DNA of 60,941 nucleotides from contig DBQD01000063.1 of the NCBI GenBank assembly GCA_002305715.1, positions 1-60,941 of the forward strand, written 5' to 3'. The DNA comes from Proteiniphilum sp. UBA1403 (GTDB taxonomy: Bacteria; Bacteroidota; Bacteroidia; Bacteroidales; Dysgonomonadaceae). Of the stretch, positions 33,512 through 42,206 are shown one piece after another. Both the position numbers and the translations under genes were made by a program. The notes under the pieces were generated by a model. That model saw only the letters and a program-made list of their open reading frames with translations. It had not been told where the DNA came from and ran no database searches. Position 1 is the stretch's first letter, and each line of letters begins with the position of its first letter.

Positions 33512-35620
33512 TTATTCGATAAGATTCTTATCTACATCTGAAACAGCAGTTTCGCTTTCTTGATTCAATTTGGAATCCTGTTCAGCTTCTACAGGAGTAG
33601 CAATAAACACATCGTCTGAAGTATGAATAGGCTTAGATGGAATCTTTTTATCCTCCTCATTTTCTTTCTTGTGATCCAATATTTCCTGCGAGCGTGAAAT
33701 CCACTGGCGTTTGCCAAAGATATGCTCCAAGTCGTCGGCATAAATAATTTCTCTCTCCAGAAGAATGCTAGCCAGTTGGTTATGACCTTCGGCCTTCTCT
33801 CTGAGTATTTGCTTCGCCCTTTCGTACTGCTGTGCAATCATTGCCTTTACTTCAGCATCAATTATTTCAGCGGTTTCGTCGCTGTAGGGTTTAGAGAAAG
33901 AATACTCCTGTCCAGACGAATCATAGTAACTGATGTTGGGCAGTTTTTCGCTCATCCCCATGTAGGTGATCATTGCATATGCCTGTTTGGTTACTCTTTC
34001 CAAGTCGTTCATCGCTCCCGATGAAATATGTCCAATGAACACTTCCTCTGCAGCGCGACCACCCAAGAGGGCACACATTTCATCGAGCATTTGCTCCTTG
34101 GTTGTAATCTGACGCTCTTCAGGCAGGTACCAGGCAGCCCCCAAGGCCTTTCCACGTGGGACAATGGTCACCTTCACCAACGGATTTGCATGTTCCAAGA
34201 ACCAACTCAACGTAGCATGTCCTGCCTCGTGAATGGCGATTGCCTTTTTCTCATTTTGTGTAATAATCTTGTTCTTCTTTTCCAAGCCGCCCACAATGCG
34301 GTCCACTGCATTCATGAAATCATCTTTTTGAACGAACTTCTTCTTCTTGCGTGCAGCAATCAGAGCAGCCTCGTTACATACATTGGCAATGTCTGCACCC
34401 GAGAAACCAGGTGTTTGACGTGCAAGAAATTCCACGTTAATGGATTCATCTATTTTGATAGGGCGAAGGTGTACTTTAAAGATCTCCTTGCGGTCGTTCA
34501 AGTCGGGCAGTTCCACATAGATCTGTCTATCGAAACGTCCTGCACGCATCAGCGCCTTATCCAGCACATCTGCACGGTTAGTTGCAGCCAGGATAATCAC
34601 TCCGCTATTGGAGCCGAAGCCATCCATTTCGGTCAGCAGCTGATTCAATGTGTTTTCTCGTTCATCGTTCGAGCCAAAATTTGTGTTTTTACCTCGTGCA
34701 CGACCTACAGCATCTATCTCGTCGATAAATACGATACAGGGCGATTTTTCCTTTGCTTGACGGAAGAGGTCCCGCACACGTGAAGCTCCAACGCCGACGA
34801 ACATTTCTACGAAATCGGAACCCGATATGGAGAAAAATGGAACATTCGCTTCACCGGCAACAGCCTTTGCAAGCAAAGTTTTACCGGTTCCAGGAGGGCC
34901 AACCAGCAGTGCACCTTTTGGTATCTTCCCTCCCAAGTTGGTGTAATTGTTGGGGTTTTTCAGAAACTCAACAATTTCCTGTACCTCTTCTTTCGCTTCA
35001 GAGAGACCAGCAACATCCTTGAAGGTTACCTTTTGACTGGAGTCTTTGTCGAACAGCTGAGCCTTTGACTTGCCCACGCTAAATACACCTCCACCTCCTC
35101 CGGCGCCGCCACCTTGCATTCTGCGCATCATCCATATCCAGAAGACAATGAGTAGGATAAACGGTGCAAATGTGAGCAATACACCCCACATTTCCGAGGT
35201 GGTATTGAAGCTCACCTCAATATCGTAGTTTTGCTCCGTCTTTACCTTATCGATAAATTCAGAAATTGCATCAGCCGAAGCCCCTTCCACTTGTATGACA
35301 GGTGTTCTTCCTACCCTGTTGGCATCTTCACCAAAAATATAGGGTACAGATTCTTCACGAACGACAGCCTCTGCCGTTCCTTTGTTGCTAAATATTACAA
35401 TACTTTGTACCCTGTTTTCCTGTGCATACTGTTGAAATTCGGACCATTTCACCTCTTTTACCGTACTATCCTGACCGAAAAACCACATACCCATGAGAAT
35501 GGCTAGGGCAACGGCATAAATCCAGTATGGGTTAAATGGACGTTTGGAATTTGGCCCTCCCATTTTTGGTCGTAAGGTTGGTTGTTTGTCCTGCTTATTT
35601 TCCTTGTTTGAATTATTCAT
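33512..35620 (-). CDS. ftsH: ATP-dependent zinc metalloprotease FtsH
   Basis: FtsH is the membrane-bound AAA+ protease that degrades misfolded membrane proteins and regulatory targets. The 702-aa protein has two membrane segments (IYAVALAILMGMWFFG, WGVLLTFAPFILLIVFWIW). An AAA domain follows with Walker A GPPGTGKTLLAKA and the second region of homology NRADVLDKALMRAGRFDR. The zinc site is HEAGH. The acidic C-terminus is variable. It lies 100 bases after rsfS and may share its promoter. Confidence 0.97.
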   Translation of the reverse strand: MNNSNKENKQDKQPTLRPKMGGPNSKRPFNPYWIYAVALAILMGMWFFGQDSTVKEVKWSEFQQYAQENRVQSIVIFSNKGTAEAVVREESVPYIFGEDANRVGRTPVIQVEGASADAISEFIDKVKTEQNYDIEVSFNTTSEMWGVLLTFAPFILLIVFWIWMMRRMQGGGAGGGGGVFSVGKSKAQLFDKDSSQKVTFKDVAGLSEAKEEVQEIVEFLKNPNNYTNLGGKIPKGALLVGPPGTGKTLLAKAVAGEANVPFFSISGSDFVEMFVGVGASRVRDLFRQAKEKSPCIVFIDEIDAVGRARGKNTNFGSNDERENTLNQLLTEMDGFGSNSGVIILAATNRADVLDKALMRAGRFDRQIYVELPDLNDRKEIFKVHLRPIKIDESINVEFLARQTPGFSGADIANVCNEAALIAARKKKKFVQKDDFMNAVDRIVGGLEKKNKIITQNEKKAIAIHEAGHATLSWFLEHANPLVKVTIVPRGKALGAAWYLPEERQITTKEQMLDEMCALLGGRAAEEVFIGHISSGAMNDLERVTKQAYAMITYMGMSEKLPNISYYDSSGQEYSFSKPYSDETAEIIDAEVKAMIAQQYERAKQILREKAEGHNQLASILLEREIIYADDLEHIFGKRQWISRSQEILDHKKENEEDKKIPSKPIHTSDDVFIATPVEAEQDSKLNQESETAVSDVDKNLIE

Positions 35621-35720
35621 TTGATTAATATCCTGTTACACGGTTATTTGGCGTGATTGCATTCATTTTGTATATAATCCCTGTGAAAAGTTTGTAACAA
35701 TTTTTACGGGAATTAGTTTT

Positions 35721-36077
35721 TTAAAGTGAGGGAATCTGTTCCGATTTTGCGTCTTCCCAAAGGGTGTCTATGTTGTAGAATCTGCGGAGATCGGGAAGGA
35801 ATATATGTACAATCACATTTCCGTAATCCATTCCAACCCATTCGGCCTGCTGTAGTCCATGTACACGAATAGGATTCTCCTTTACATTTTTCTTCACTAC
35901 CTCTTCAATCGAATTCGCCAATGCTGATACCTGCGTGGGTGTGTTGCCTTCACAGATTACAAAATAATCACAGATGGCACCCGACATTCCTTTTAGTTGA
36001 ATGGCGCTGATATTTTTTCCTTTTTTTTCTTGAATTCCTTCAATGATACTTTTTAAAAGTTCGGTTTTTTCTATCAT
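35721..36077 (-). CDS. rsfS: Ribosomal silencing factor RsfS
   Basis: RsfS binds ribosomal protein L14 (uL14) and blocks subunit joining under starvation. The 118-aa protein fits the family: DYFVICEGNTPTQVSALANS, then HGLQQAEWVGMDYGNVIVHI. It precedes ftsH on the same strand. A -7 box lies 27 bases upstream of its ATG. Confidence 0.93.
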   Translation of the reverse strand: MIEKTELLKSIIEGIQEKKGKNISAIQLKGMSGAICDYFVICEGNTPTQVSALANSIEEVVKKNVKENPIRVHGLQQAEWVGMDYGNVIVHIFLPDLRRFYNIDTLWEDAKSEQIPSL

Positions 36078-36103
36078 TCTTTGTTTTACGTCTGTTTATG
36101 TTA

Positions 36104-36111
36104 CAAAGATA
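36104..36111 (-). promoter_or_regulatory. -7 box of the rsfS-ftsH promoter
   Basis: The minus strand reads TATCTTTG, an exact match to TAnnTTTG. No clear -33 TTG was found 19-21 bases upstream. Confidence 0.55.
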
Positions 36112-36183
36112 GGTTCTTTTTCTTTATTTATTGATTGAGCACAAAAACAGTGCCAAAAAAAACGATGGCAGAGAAAATCATTG

Positions 36184-37536
36184 TTAGACAAAGAATAGAG
36201 CTGCTATCAGCGTGAAGGTTAATCCACAAATTGCAATAATCGACTCCATCACTGTCCAACTTTGAAGTGTTTGTTTCTCGTTCATACCTAAATATTTACC
36301 GACCAGCCAAAAACCGCTGTCGTTCACATGCGAAAGCATGGTTGCACCAGAAGCAATGGCTAATACAACAAGTGCCCGATGAGGGTCGCTCAGTTCAAAC
36401 GCACTTATTATGGGTGCTGTTAGGCTGGCTGCCGTAATCATGGCCACCGTTGCCGATCCTTGCGTAATTCGCACAGCAGCCGAAATGAGCCAAGCTAGTA
36501 ATATGGGCGGCAATGCAGAATGCATCATTGTCTCGGCCATCTGCTGACCAATTCCACTGTCAATAAGTATCTGTTTCAATACACCTCCGGCACCAGTAAT
36601 CAGGATGATGATGCCAGCCGGTCCCAATGCCTTGGTACTTAATTCCAGCACCTTCTGCCTGCTCATTCCTCTTTTCATACAAAGAAAATAGATAGCAGTC
36701 AATGTAGCAATAATCAGTGCGGTGAAAGGATGTCCTAAAAATTCAACAATCTCCGTCCATATACTCGCGGAGATAATTTCTTTCGAAACAGCTACCGTTG
36801 TGAAGGTGTTCAAGAGAATGAGGATGAGTGGGAGTGAAATTGTAATGATAATGAGCCGGAATGGGGGAGGTTGAACTTGTTCTTGTTGTTGGGTATCTAT
36901 GCTCTGTGGCGGAAGGAGATTAATTTTCCCCGCAATATATTTCCCAAAAATAGGACCAGCAATAATGGCTGTGGGAATACCCAATATGAAACCCAATAAT
37001 ATTACCCACCCCAGTTGGGCGTTAATGATGTCTGCAACTGCAACAGGACCAGGGGTAGGGGGTATGAAGCTGTGTGTAACTGCCAATCCGGCCAGTAGAG
37101 GAATGGCATAGTACAACAAAGATCGTTTTGTATCGCGAGACAATGCATACACAATTGGAACAAGAATAATGAACCCTACATCGAAAAAGACCGGAATGCC
37201 GACCAAGAATCCGGAAAGAACCATTGCCCAGGGTGCGCGCTTTTTGCCAAACTTCTTCAATAGGTAATCGGCAAGAGACTCTGCTCCACCAGAGCTTTCC
37301 AGCATCTGACCGAAAATGGCTCCCAAGCCGACTACTGTTGCTACAAACCCGAGTGTGCCGGCCATCCCTTCTTGAATTGAACGGGATATGTCGTTCAGGG
37401 GCATGCCAGTTAGTACACCCACATAGATCGAGGTTATTAGCAAGGCTAAGAATGCGTTGATCTTCAGTTTCAGTACCATGAGCAGTAGGATAGCTACAGC
37501 CGAAACAACAATGAGTAGAATGGTGAGGGTTGACAT
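36184..37536 (-). CDS. GntP family gluconate/organic acid permease
   Basis: The 450-aa protein is an inner-membrane permease of the gluconate:proton symporter family. It has a dozen hydrophobic helices and family landmarks GLGAIFGQMLESSGGAESLA and FIPPTPGPVAVAD, with RITQGSATVAMITAA and HVNDSGFWLVGKYLGM near the end. Substrate could be gluconate, glycerate or a related acid; no sugar-acid kinase lies nearby. ATG 37536 is chosen because the longer frame begins with TTG at 37554. A hairpin at 37558-37595 lies directly upstream. Confidence 0.88.
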   Translation of the reverse strand: MSTLTILLIVVSAVAILLLMVLKLKINAFLALLITSIYVGVLTGMPLNDISRSIQEGMAGTLGFVATVVGLGAIFGQMLESSGGAESLADYLLKKFGKKRAPWAMVLSGFLVGIPVFFDVGFIILVPIVYALSRDTKRSLLYYAIPLLAGLAVTHSFIPPTPGPVAVADIINAQLGWVILLGFILGIPTAIIAGPIFGKYIAGKINLLPPQSIDTQQQEQVQPPPFRLIIITISLPLILILLNTFTTVAVSKEIISASIWTEIVEFLGHPFTALIIATLTAIYFLCMKRGMSRQKVLELSTKALGPAGIIILITGAGGVLKQILIDSGIGQQMAETMMHSALPPILLAWLISAAVRITQGSATVAMITAASLTAPIISAFELSDPHRALVVLAIASGATMLSHVNDSGFWLVGKYLGMNEKQTLQSWTVMESIIAICGLTFTLIAALFFV

Positions 37537-37557
37537 TACTTGTACAATGAACAAAAT

Positions 37558-37595
37558 ATAAACCCACCCGATGTTGTCTCACCAGGTGGGTTTAT
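37558..37595 (-). repeat. Perfect 11-bp inverted repeat between the DUF1080 and gntP genes
   Basis: ATAAACCCACC (37558-37568) and GGTGGGTTTAT (37585-37595) are perfectly complementary with a 16-base loop. It sits 27 bases beyond the DUF1080 stop and 21 bases before the gntP ATG. It may act as a terminator or attenuator between the two genes. Confidence 0.6.
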
Positions 37596-37622
37596 AACAT
37601 GATTATATTCTTATGTTTTTCA

Positions 37623-38891
37623 TTATAACGTTTTCAAGTTCAAGTTTCTCCAAAGCACTTTAATGCCACCACCATCATGGATTTGCAATGCAATGCGACC
37701 TTGAGCTTTTCCAATCTTCTCGTCGGTAAGATCCACCATTTCCTCGCCATTGAGGTAGGTCTTCACGTTATCACCATTAACCACAATACGCAGGGTGTTC
37801 CAGTCGCCCACTTTCAAGATTTCTTCCTTCTCATCGGGTATTTGCACTAGCCATCCGCGACCATACGATTCATAAATGCCTCCGGTATCGTGGCCTTTTG
37901 GGGCAACTTCTACCTGCCATCCATTTACCTTGGCTACCGGTTCCACGAAAGAACGGATAAACACACCCGAGTTACCGTCAGCTTCCTGTTTGAATTCAAG
38001 AGTCAGGTCGAAATTATCGTAATATGCACGTGTAGCCAGATAGCCATATTCTTTGTCAGGTCCGCTTTCGCAAACCAACAATCCATCTTGTACATACCAC
38101 AGCTCTGTTCCGTATACTTCCCAGCCTTGCAAATCAACTCCGTTGAATAGTGATACTTCCTCATTCTTACGGGGTAGCTCTTTGATTTTCACATTGCGAA
38201 ACCAAGCAGCAGAACCATGATCCTGTAAGCAGATTACACCTTTGCGAGCCAATCCATATTCAGGAGCATTCTCCCATTTGCCGCTGTTTTTGCGAGCGAA
38301 CCAGTCCTCTGTCCAAGCTTCAAACTCGATGATCTTGGTGCCATTGAGCCAATGTTCCACATGGCCGTTGTCGAAAACAATTTTCGATGTGTTCCATTCT
38401 CCAGCCGGTTTTACGAGAGACTTGGCAAGGTCGGATGTGTGCATGGCGTAGTTAGCGCCTGTTTTTTGCCAATCTTCCAGTGGCTCGGGGAAATTTAGGT
38501 CGTCGATCAACTGATACTCAGGACCTGTAACATAAGGAACCGCAAACTTTGGATTTTCAACCACGTGATACAACACACCGCTGTTACCACCGTCGGCAAT
38601 TTTCCAGTCCCACACCAATTCAAAGTTTTCATAGATTTTCTCAGTCACGATATAACCATGCTCATCAGCTCCTTCACCTTTGGCCTGTATCATTCCATCA
38701 ACAGCAAACCAAGGTGCGGTAAGGCTCTCTCCGTTATAATCGCGCCAACCTTCCAGGTCTGTGCCATTAAATAGAAGTTCCCATCCCTCTGCTTTTTCCT
38801 GTTCGGTAAGTTGATTGTGCTTTGGTCCGCTGCTACAAGCTGATGCAAATGTTGCCATCATGATCGTGCTCAACAATAAATTAAATTTCAT
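37623..38891 (-). CDS. Tandem DUF1080 (3-keto-disaccharide hydrolase-like) lipoprotein
   Basis: The 422-aa lipoprotein (lipobox SACSS, signal residues 1-19) holds two DUF1080/LamG-like jelly-roll domains, at about 30-235 and 240-422. Each repeats LFNGxDLxGW, a GNSGV(L/F) strand, a G-W-N-(T/S) segment and xxxLNGxxxxx. DUF1080 proteins include 3-keto-disaccharide hydrolases acting after glycoside 3-oxidation; others bind glycans. Its place next to a GntP permease hints at sugar-acid use, but no other carbohydrate genes are nearby. The -7 box TATATTTG is at 38929-38936. Confidence 0.87.
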   Translation of the reverse strand: MKFNLLLSTIMMATFASACSSGPKHNQLTEQEKAEGWELLFNGTDLEGWRDYNGESLTAPWFAVDGMIQAKGEGADEHGYIVTEKIYENFELVWDWKIADGGNSGVLYHVVENPKFAVPYVTGPEYQLIDDLNFPEPLEDWQKTGANYAMHTSDLAKSLVKPAGEWNTSKIVFDNGHVEHWLNGTKIIEFEAWTEDWFARKNSGKWENAPEYGLARKGVICLQDHGSAAWFRNVKIKELPRKNEEVSLFNGVDLQGWEVYGTELWYVQDGLLVCESGPDKEYGYLATRAYYDNFDLTLEFKQEADGNSGVFIRSFVEPVAKVNGWQVEVAPKGHDTGGIYESYGRGWLVQIPDEKEEILKVGDWNTLRIVVNGDNVKTYLNGEEMVDLTDEKIGKAQGRIALQIHDGGGIKVLWRNLNLKTL

Positions 38892-38928
38892 TTTTTCTTC
38901 TCATTTATAGGTTTACATTTTGGTTGCA

Positions 38929-38936
38929 CAAATATA
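38929..38936 (-). promoter_or_regulatory. -7 box upstream of the DUF1080 gene
   Basis: The minus strand reads TATATTTG, matching TAnnTTTG, 37 bases before the ATG at 38891. No convincing -33 element is visible. Confidence 0.55.
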
Positions 38937-39011
38937 CATAAATAATGGTATTGCGGATGCTGGTATTCAGGCATTTTTGTACAGTTAAATCCAAAATTGG
39001 GTTATTCTGTG

Positions 39012-39019
39012 TACCTTTG
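39012..39019 (+). promoter_or_regulatory. -7 box of the ribF promoter
   Basis: TACCTTTG matches TAnnTTTG and is 99 bases before the ribF start. The leader it would produce contains two short hairpins (TTGGT...ACCAA and GGGGA...TCCCC). Confidence 0.55.
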
Positions 39020-39118
39020 CACAATTCCTGCTTGGTGGTAAACCAAATAGGAGAATAGGGTGTTTACATAATTGGAAAAATTTCCGGGGAATGTCTCCCC
39101 TAAAACAAGGGATTAATT

Positions 39119-40057
39119 TTGAAACGTATTGACTTATCAAATAATATTGAAATAAATGAAGCCCCCTTTGTGGCATCTGTCGGCTTCTTTGATGGTGTTC
39201 ACATTGGACACCGCTATCTTATTAAGCAGGTTAAAGAGGAGGCCAAACGTCTTGGGTTACCCTCTGCCATTGTTACTTTTCCGGTACATCCGCGCAAAGT
39301 GTTGCAGAAAGATTATCAACCGGCACTCTTGTGCGGCTTCGAGGAGAAGCTGGAGCAGCTGGCTACCACCCAGATTGATAATGTCATAAGCCTGCCATTC
39401 ACACCAGAGCTCTCCCGTTTGTCGGCTCGTGCATTTATGCAAAAGGTATTGAAAGAAAAGATTGGTGTGCATACATTATTTGTGGGTTACGACCACCGCT
39501 TCGGCCATAACAGGGAAGAGGATTTCTCTGACTATAAAAAGTATGGTGAGGAGTTGGGTATTCGCGTCATTCAAGCGAGTGAATATCAGGTGGAGGGCGA
39601 GAATGTGAGTTCCACAAAAATACGATTGTTGCTGAAGAGTGGTGAAATACTTAGAGCAAACAGTCTATTGTCTTACCGTTATACGCTCTCCGGCAAAATT
39701 GTGGAAGGTTTCCAAGTGGGCCGAACCATTGGTTTTCCCACAGCAAACATTCGCTCTTGGGAGCGATTTAAGGTGGTCCCTGCATTAGGTGTATATGCCG
39801 TGTTGGTACACATCCGAGATATAATTTACAAGGGAATGCTCTATATCGGTACCCGCCCCACCCTACACAACGATCCGGAGATCAGTGTGGAGGTTAATAT
39901 TTTTGATTTCAGTGGTGATCTCTACGAGCAGTCACTTACTGTGGAGTTTGTCGATTTTATTCGGGGTGACCGCAAGTTCGATGCCATGGAAGAGCTAGTA
40001 GAGCAGATACACAAGGATAAATCCATGGTAATTGATCGTTTAAAAAGCGAGAAGTAA
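39119..40057 (+). CDS. ribF: Bifunctional riboflavin kinase/FAD synthetase
   Basis: RibF phosphorylates riboflavin to FMN and adenylylates it to FAD. The 312-aa protein has the nucleotidyltransferase motif SVGFFDGVHIGHRYLI (about residues 21-36) and VGYDHRFGHNREEDF in the N-terminal half. The flavokinase motif GRTIGFPTANI and YNP-like loop VYAVLVHI lie in the C-terminal half. The start is TTG at 39119; no in-frame ATG exists nearby that would keep the conserved N-terminus. It is followed 17 bases later by an aldo/keto reductase. Confidence 0.94.
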   Translation: MKRIDLSNNIEINEAPFVASVGFFDGVHIGHRYLIKQVKEEAKRLGLPSAIVTFPVHPRKVLQKDYQPALLCGFEEKLEQLATTQIDNVISLPFTPELSRLSARAFMQKVLKEKIGVHTLFVGYDHRFGHNREEDFSDYKKYGEELGIRVIQASEYQVEGENVSSTKIRLLLKSGEILRANSLLSYRYTLSGKIVEGFQVGRTIGFPTANIRSWERFKVVPALGVYAVLVHIRDIIYKGMLYIGTRPTLHNDPEISVEVNIFDFSGDLYEQSLTVEFVDFIRGDRKFDAMEELVEQIHKDKSMVIDRLKSEK

Positions 40058-40074
40058 ACTATTTAACGAATATT

Positions 40075-40899
40075 ATGCTGACTAGAAAATTAAACAATGG
40101 AATAAAGATTCCGGTACTCGGGCTTGGAACCTACCGCTTGGCTCGCACCGACGAGGATTCATATCGTGCAGTACGTACTGCATTGGATGCCGGATACCGT
40201 CATATTGACACGGCTGCGTTCTATTTTAATGAAAAGCCTATTGGAAGAGCCATTCGTGATAGTGGCATATCTCGGGAGGAGATTTTTGTGACCACAAAGT
40301 TATGGGGCTCCGATATTCTTTCCAATCATATCCAAGAGGCATTCGAAACCAGTATGTCGAATTTGGGCCTCGACTATCTCGATCTCTATCTCGTGCACTG
40401 GCCGGTTAAAGGAAAAGTTGCTTCCACCTGGCATGCAATGGAAAAGATCCATCAATCGGGAAAAGTTAAATCCATTGGTCTGAGCAATCATCTTGTGCAT
40501 CATATGGAAGAACTTTTACGCGAGGCCACCATCGTGCCAGTTGTGAACCAGATTGAGTTGCACCCCTATCTTACCCAGAAAGAAGTGGTGGATTATTGCA
40601 ATCAGAAAAATATAATTGTGCAGTCGTGGAGTCCGCTGGGAGGCAGCAAAATACCTCTTATGCAGGAAGATACTCTGAAAGAGATTGGCCGGAAGTACGA
40701 CAAGTCGCCCGCACAGGTTGTGTTGCGCTGGAATGTGGATCGGGGATTTGTGGTCATTCCCAAATCATCCAATATGCAGCGACAAAAAGAAAACATCGCC
40801 ATCTTCGATTTTCAACTGACCGCCGAAGATATCGCCCTCATCGATAAGTTGAACAAAGATTACCGTACCGGCATCCATCCCGATAAAATCTCCTTTTAA
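40075..40899 (+). CDS. Aldo/keto reductase
   Basis: The 274-aa NADPH-dependent TIM-barrel reductase shows the catalytic tetrad: Asp in HIDTAAFYFNEKPIG, Tyr in the same segment, Lys in VTTKLWGSD, and His in LYLVHWPVKG. The cofactor site is in IPKSSNMQRQKENI. It resembles 2,5-diketo-gluconate reductases (DkgA-like), but substrate cannot be assigned. It probably shares the ribF transcript. Its TAA overlaps the mltG stop on the other strand. Confidence 0.9.
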   Translation: MLTRKLNNGIKIPVLGLGTYRLARTDEDSYRAVRTALDAGYRHIDTAAFYFNEKPIGRAIRDSGISREEIFVTTKLWGSDILSNHIQEAFETSMSNLGLDYLDLYLVHWPVKGKVASTWHAMEKIHQSGKVKSIGLSNHLVHHMEELLREATIVPVVNQIELHPYLTQKEVVDYCNQKNIIVQSWSPLGGSKIPLMQEDTLKEIGRKYDKSPAQVVLRWNVDRGFVVIPKSSNMQRQKENIAIFDFQLTAEDIALIDKLNKDYRTGIHPDKISF

Positions 40900-41924
40900 T
40901 AGATCCCTCGTTTATTGAGCGCTTGTTGGTATGCCCGTGCATTGCGCGCATGTTCGGCATGTGTGACCGCAAAGTTGTGGCGACCCGATAGATCATCTTT
41001 TGCGCACATAAACAAGTAGTTGTGTTTTTGGGGAGACAAGGTGCAGTCGATCGCCTTAATCGATGGTATACGTATAGGTCCCGGCGGTAGGCCGTTGACC
41101 TTATATGTATTGTAGGGCGATTCTACCTCCAAGTGTTTAAAGAGGATGCGACGCAGCGTCACATCACCCACTGCATATTTCACTGTGGGGTCCGCTTCCA
41201 GCCTCATCCCTCTGTTGAGACGATTAATGTAGAGTCCGGCTACAATTGGATATTCATCGGCATAGGTTGCTTCCTCCTCCACAATAGAAGCAAGAGTGGA
41301 GACCTCCTCAGGAGTTAGTCCAATTTTCTTCGCTTTCTCCTTGCGTCCCTCATTCCAGAACGCATTGTATTCTTTTTTCATTCGGTTCAAGAAATTCTCG
41401 ATGTTTGTATCCCAATAAACTTCGTAGGTGTTGGGAATGAACATCGAAATGAATGTCTCCTCCTTGAATCCAAATTTTTCGGCTGTGGTTGGTTCTTTAA
41501 GTGCATTAAGCAGGCTCATGCTGTCCATCATCAATTGCTGAGCAATGCGTCCCGCCAGGTTTTCGGCTGTGCGAATGTTGTTGAAGGTAATATCAACCGG
41601 AGTTTGCTCTCCGGAGCGAAGGAGACGGATGACATCGGGCATCGTCATACCATCCTTGATGGCATAGCGGCCGGTTTTAATTTTGTTCGGATAATTCATT
41701 CGCTCAGCCAGCTGACGGAATATTTTCTCAGATGGGAGCGCAGCCTTTTCCTTGAGTTGAGTCACTACCTTTTCGTAATCCTTTTCGTTATCGATATATA
41801 TATAGGTAGTCTCCGACAGCGAGAAGGGAGTCATGATCATGCGGTAGGTGTAAATGCCGGCAGCAAGCACAAGCAACAGCAAGAATGTAGCGATGGAGAG
41901 TCCTATTTTACTTTTTTTCTTCAT
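40896..41924 (-). CDS. mltG: Endolytic murein transglycosylase MltG
   Basis: MltG cleaves nascent glycan strands and sets their length. The 342-aa protein has one membrane anchor (residues 6-26) and a YceG domain with the catalytic Glu in LASIVEEEATYADEYPIVAG. Further YceG-domain motifs are LYINRLNRGMRLEADPTVKY and NGLPPGPIRIPS. ATG 41924 is chosen because the longer frame starts with TTG inside the promoter box at 41955-41962. It converges with the aldo/keto reductase gene, stop overlapping stop. Confidence 0.93.
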   Translation of the reverse strand: MKKKSKIGLSIATFLLLLVLAAGIYTYRMIMTPFSLSETTYIYIDNEKDYEKVVTQLKEKAALPSEKIFRQLAERMNYPNKIKTGRYAIKDGMTMPDVIRLLRSGEQTPVDITFNNIRTAENLAGRIAQQLMMDSMSLLNALKEPTTAEKFGFKEETFISMFIPNTYEVYWDTNIENFLNRMKKEYNAFWNEGRKEKAKKIGLTPEEVSTLASIVEEEATYADEYPIVAGLYINRLNRGMRLEADPTVKYAVGDVTLRRILFKHLEVESPYNTYKVNGLPPGPIRIPSIKAIDCTLSPQKHNYLFMCAKDDLSGRHNFAVTHAEHARNARAYQQALNKRGIY

Positions 41925-41954
41925 TCTAGGTAGGGTATGATGGTAAAACTGGCG

Positions 41955-41962
41955 CAAATGTA
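41955..41962 (-). promoter_or_regulatory. -7 box of the mltG promoter
   Basis: The minus strand reads TACATTTG, an exact consensus match, 31 bases before the mltG ATG. It is back-to-back with the tRNA-Ser promoter. Confidence 0.55.
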
Positions 41963-41992
41963 GAAAGATTCACTTGAAAATATCGTTTTTTC

Positions 41993-42024
41993 TTTGACAA
42001 GTTAAAAACAATCTTGTATATTTG
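41993..42024 (+). promoter_or_regulatory. Promoter of tRNA-Ser
   Basis: A -33 TTTG (41993-41996) and a -7 TATATTTG (42017-42024) are 20 bases apart, one of the best consensus promoters in the window. The tRNA begins 24 bases later. Confidence 0.8.
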
Positions 42025-42047
42025 CATCCGATTTTAGCAAATCACTA

Positions 42048-42134
42048 GGAAGTGTGGGTGAGTGGCTGAAACCAGCAGTTTGCTAAACTGCCGTACGGGT
42101 AACTGTACCACGAGTTCGAATCTCGTCGCTTCCG
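42048..42134 (+). tRNA. tRNA-Ser(GCT)
   Basis: The 87-base class II tRNA has acceptor stem GGAAGTG/CGCTTCC (one G-U). The anticodon loop TTGCTAA gives anticodon GCT. It has the long variable arm of serine tRNAs (CGTACGGGTAACTGTACC) and T-arm ACGAG-TTCGAAT-CTCGT. The discriminator is G and CCA is not encoded. Confidence 0.95.
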
Positions 42135-42141
42135 CACTCAG

Positions 42142-42180
42142 AGCCGTTTCATGATAATACATGAGACGGCTTTTCTTTTT
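42142..42180 (+). terminator. Terminator of tRNA-Ser
   Basis: AGCCGTTTCATG (42142-42153) pairs with CATGAGACGGCT (42160-42171) over 12 pairs with one G-U. A T-rich tract follows (42171-42180). Confidence 0.88.
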
Positions 42181-42206
42181 ATCCTCTTCGCTTCACCCTC
42201 ATGGCC

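Noticed and set aside
34028..34783. 251-codon plus-strand ORF opposite ftsH
   Set aside because: FtsH is unmistakable on the minus strand here, and the opposite frame lacks motifs, a promoter or a plausible composition.
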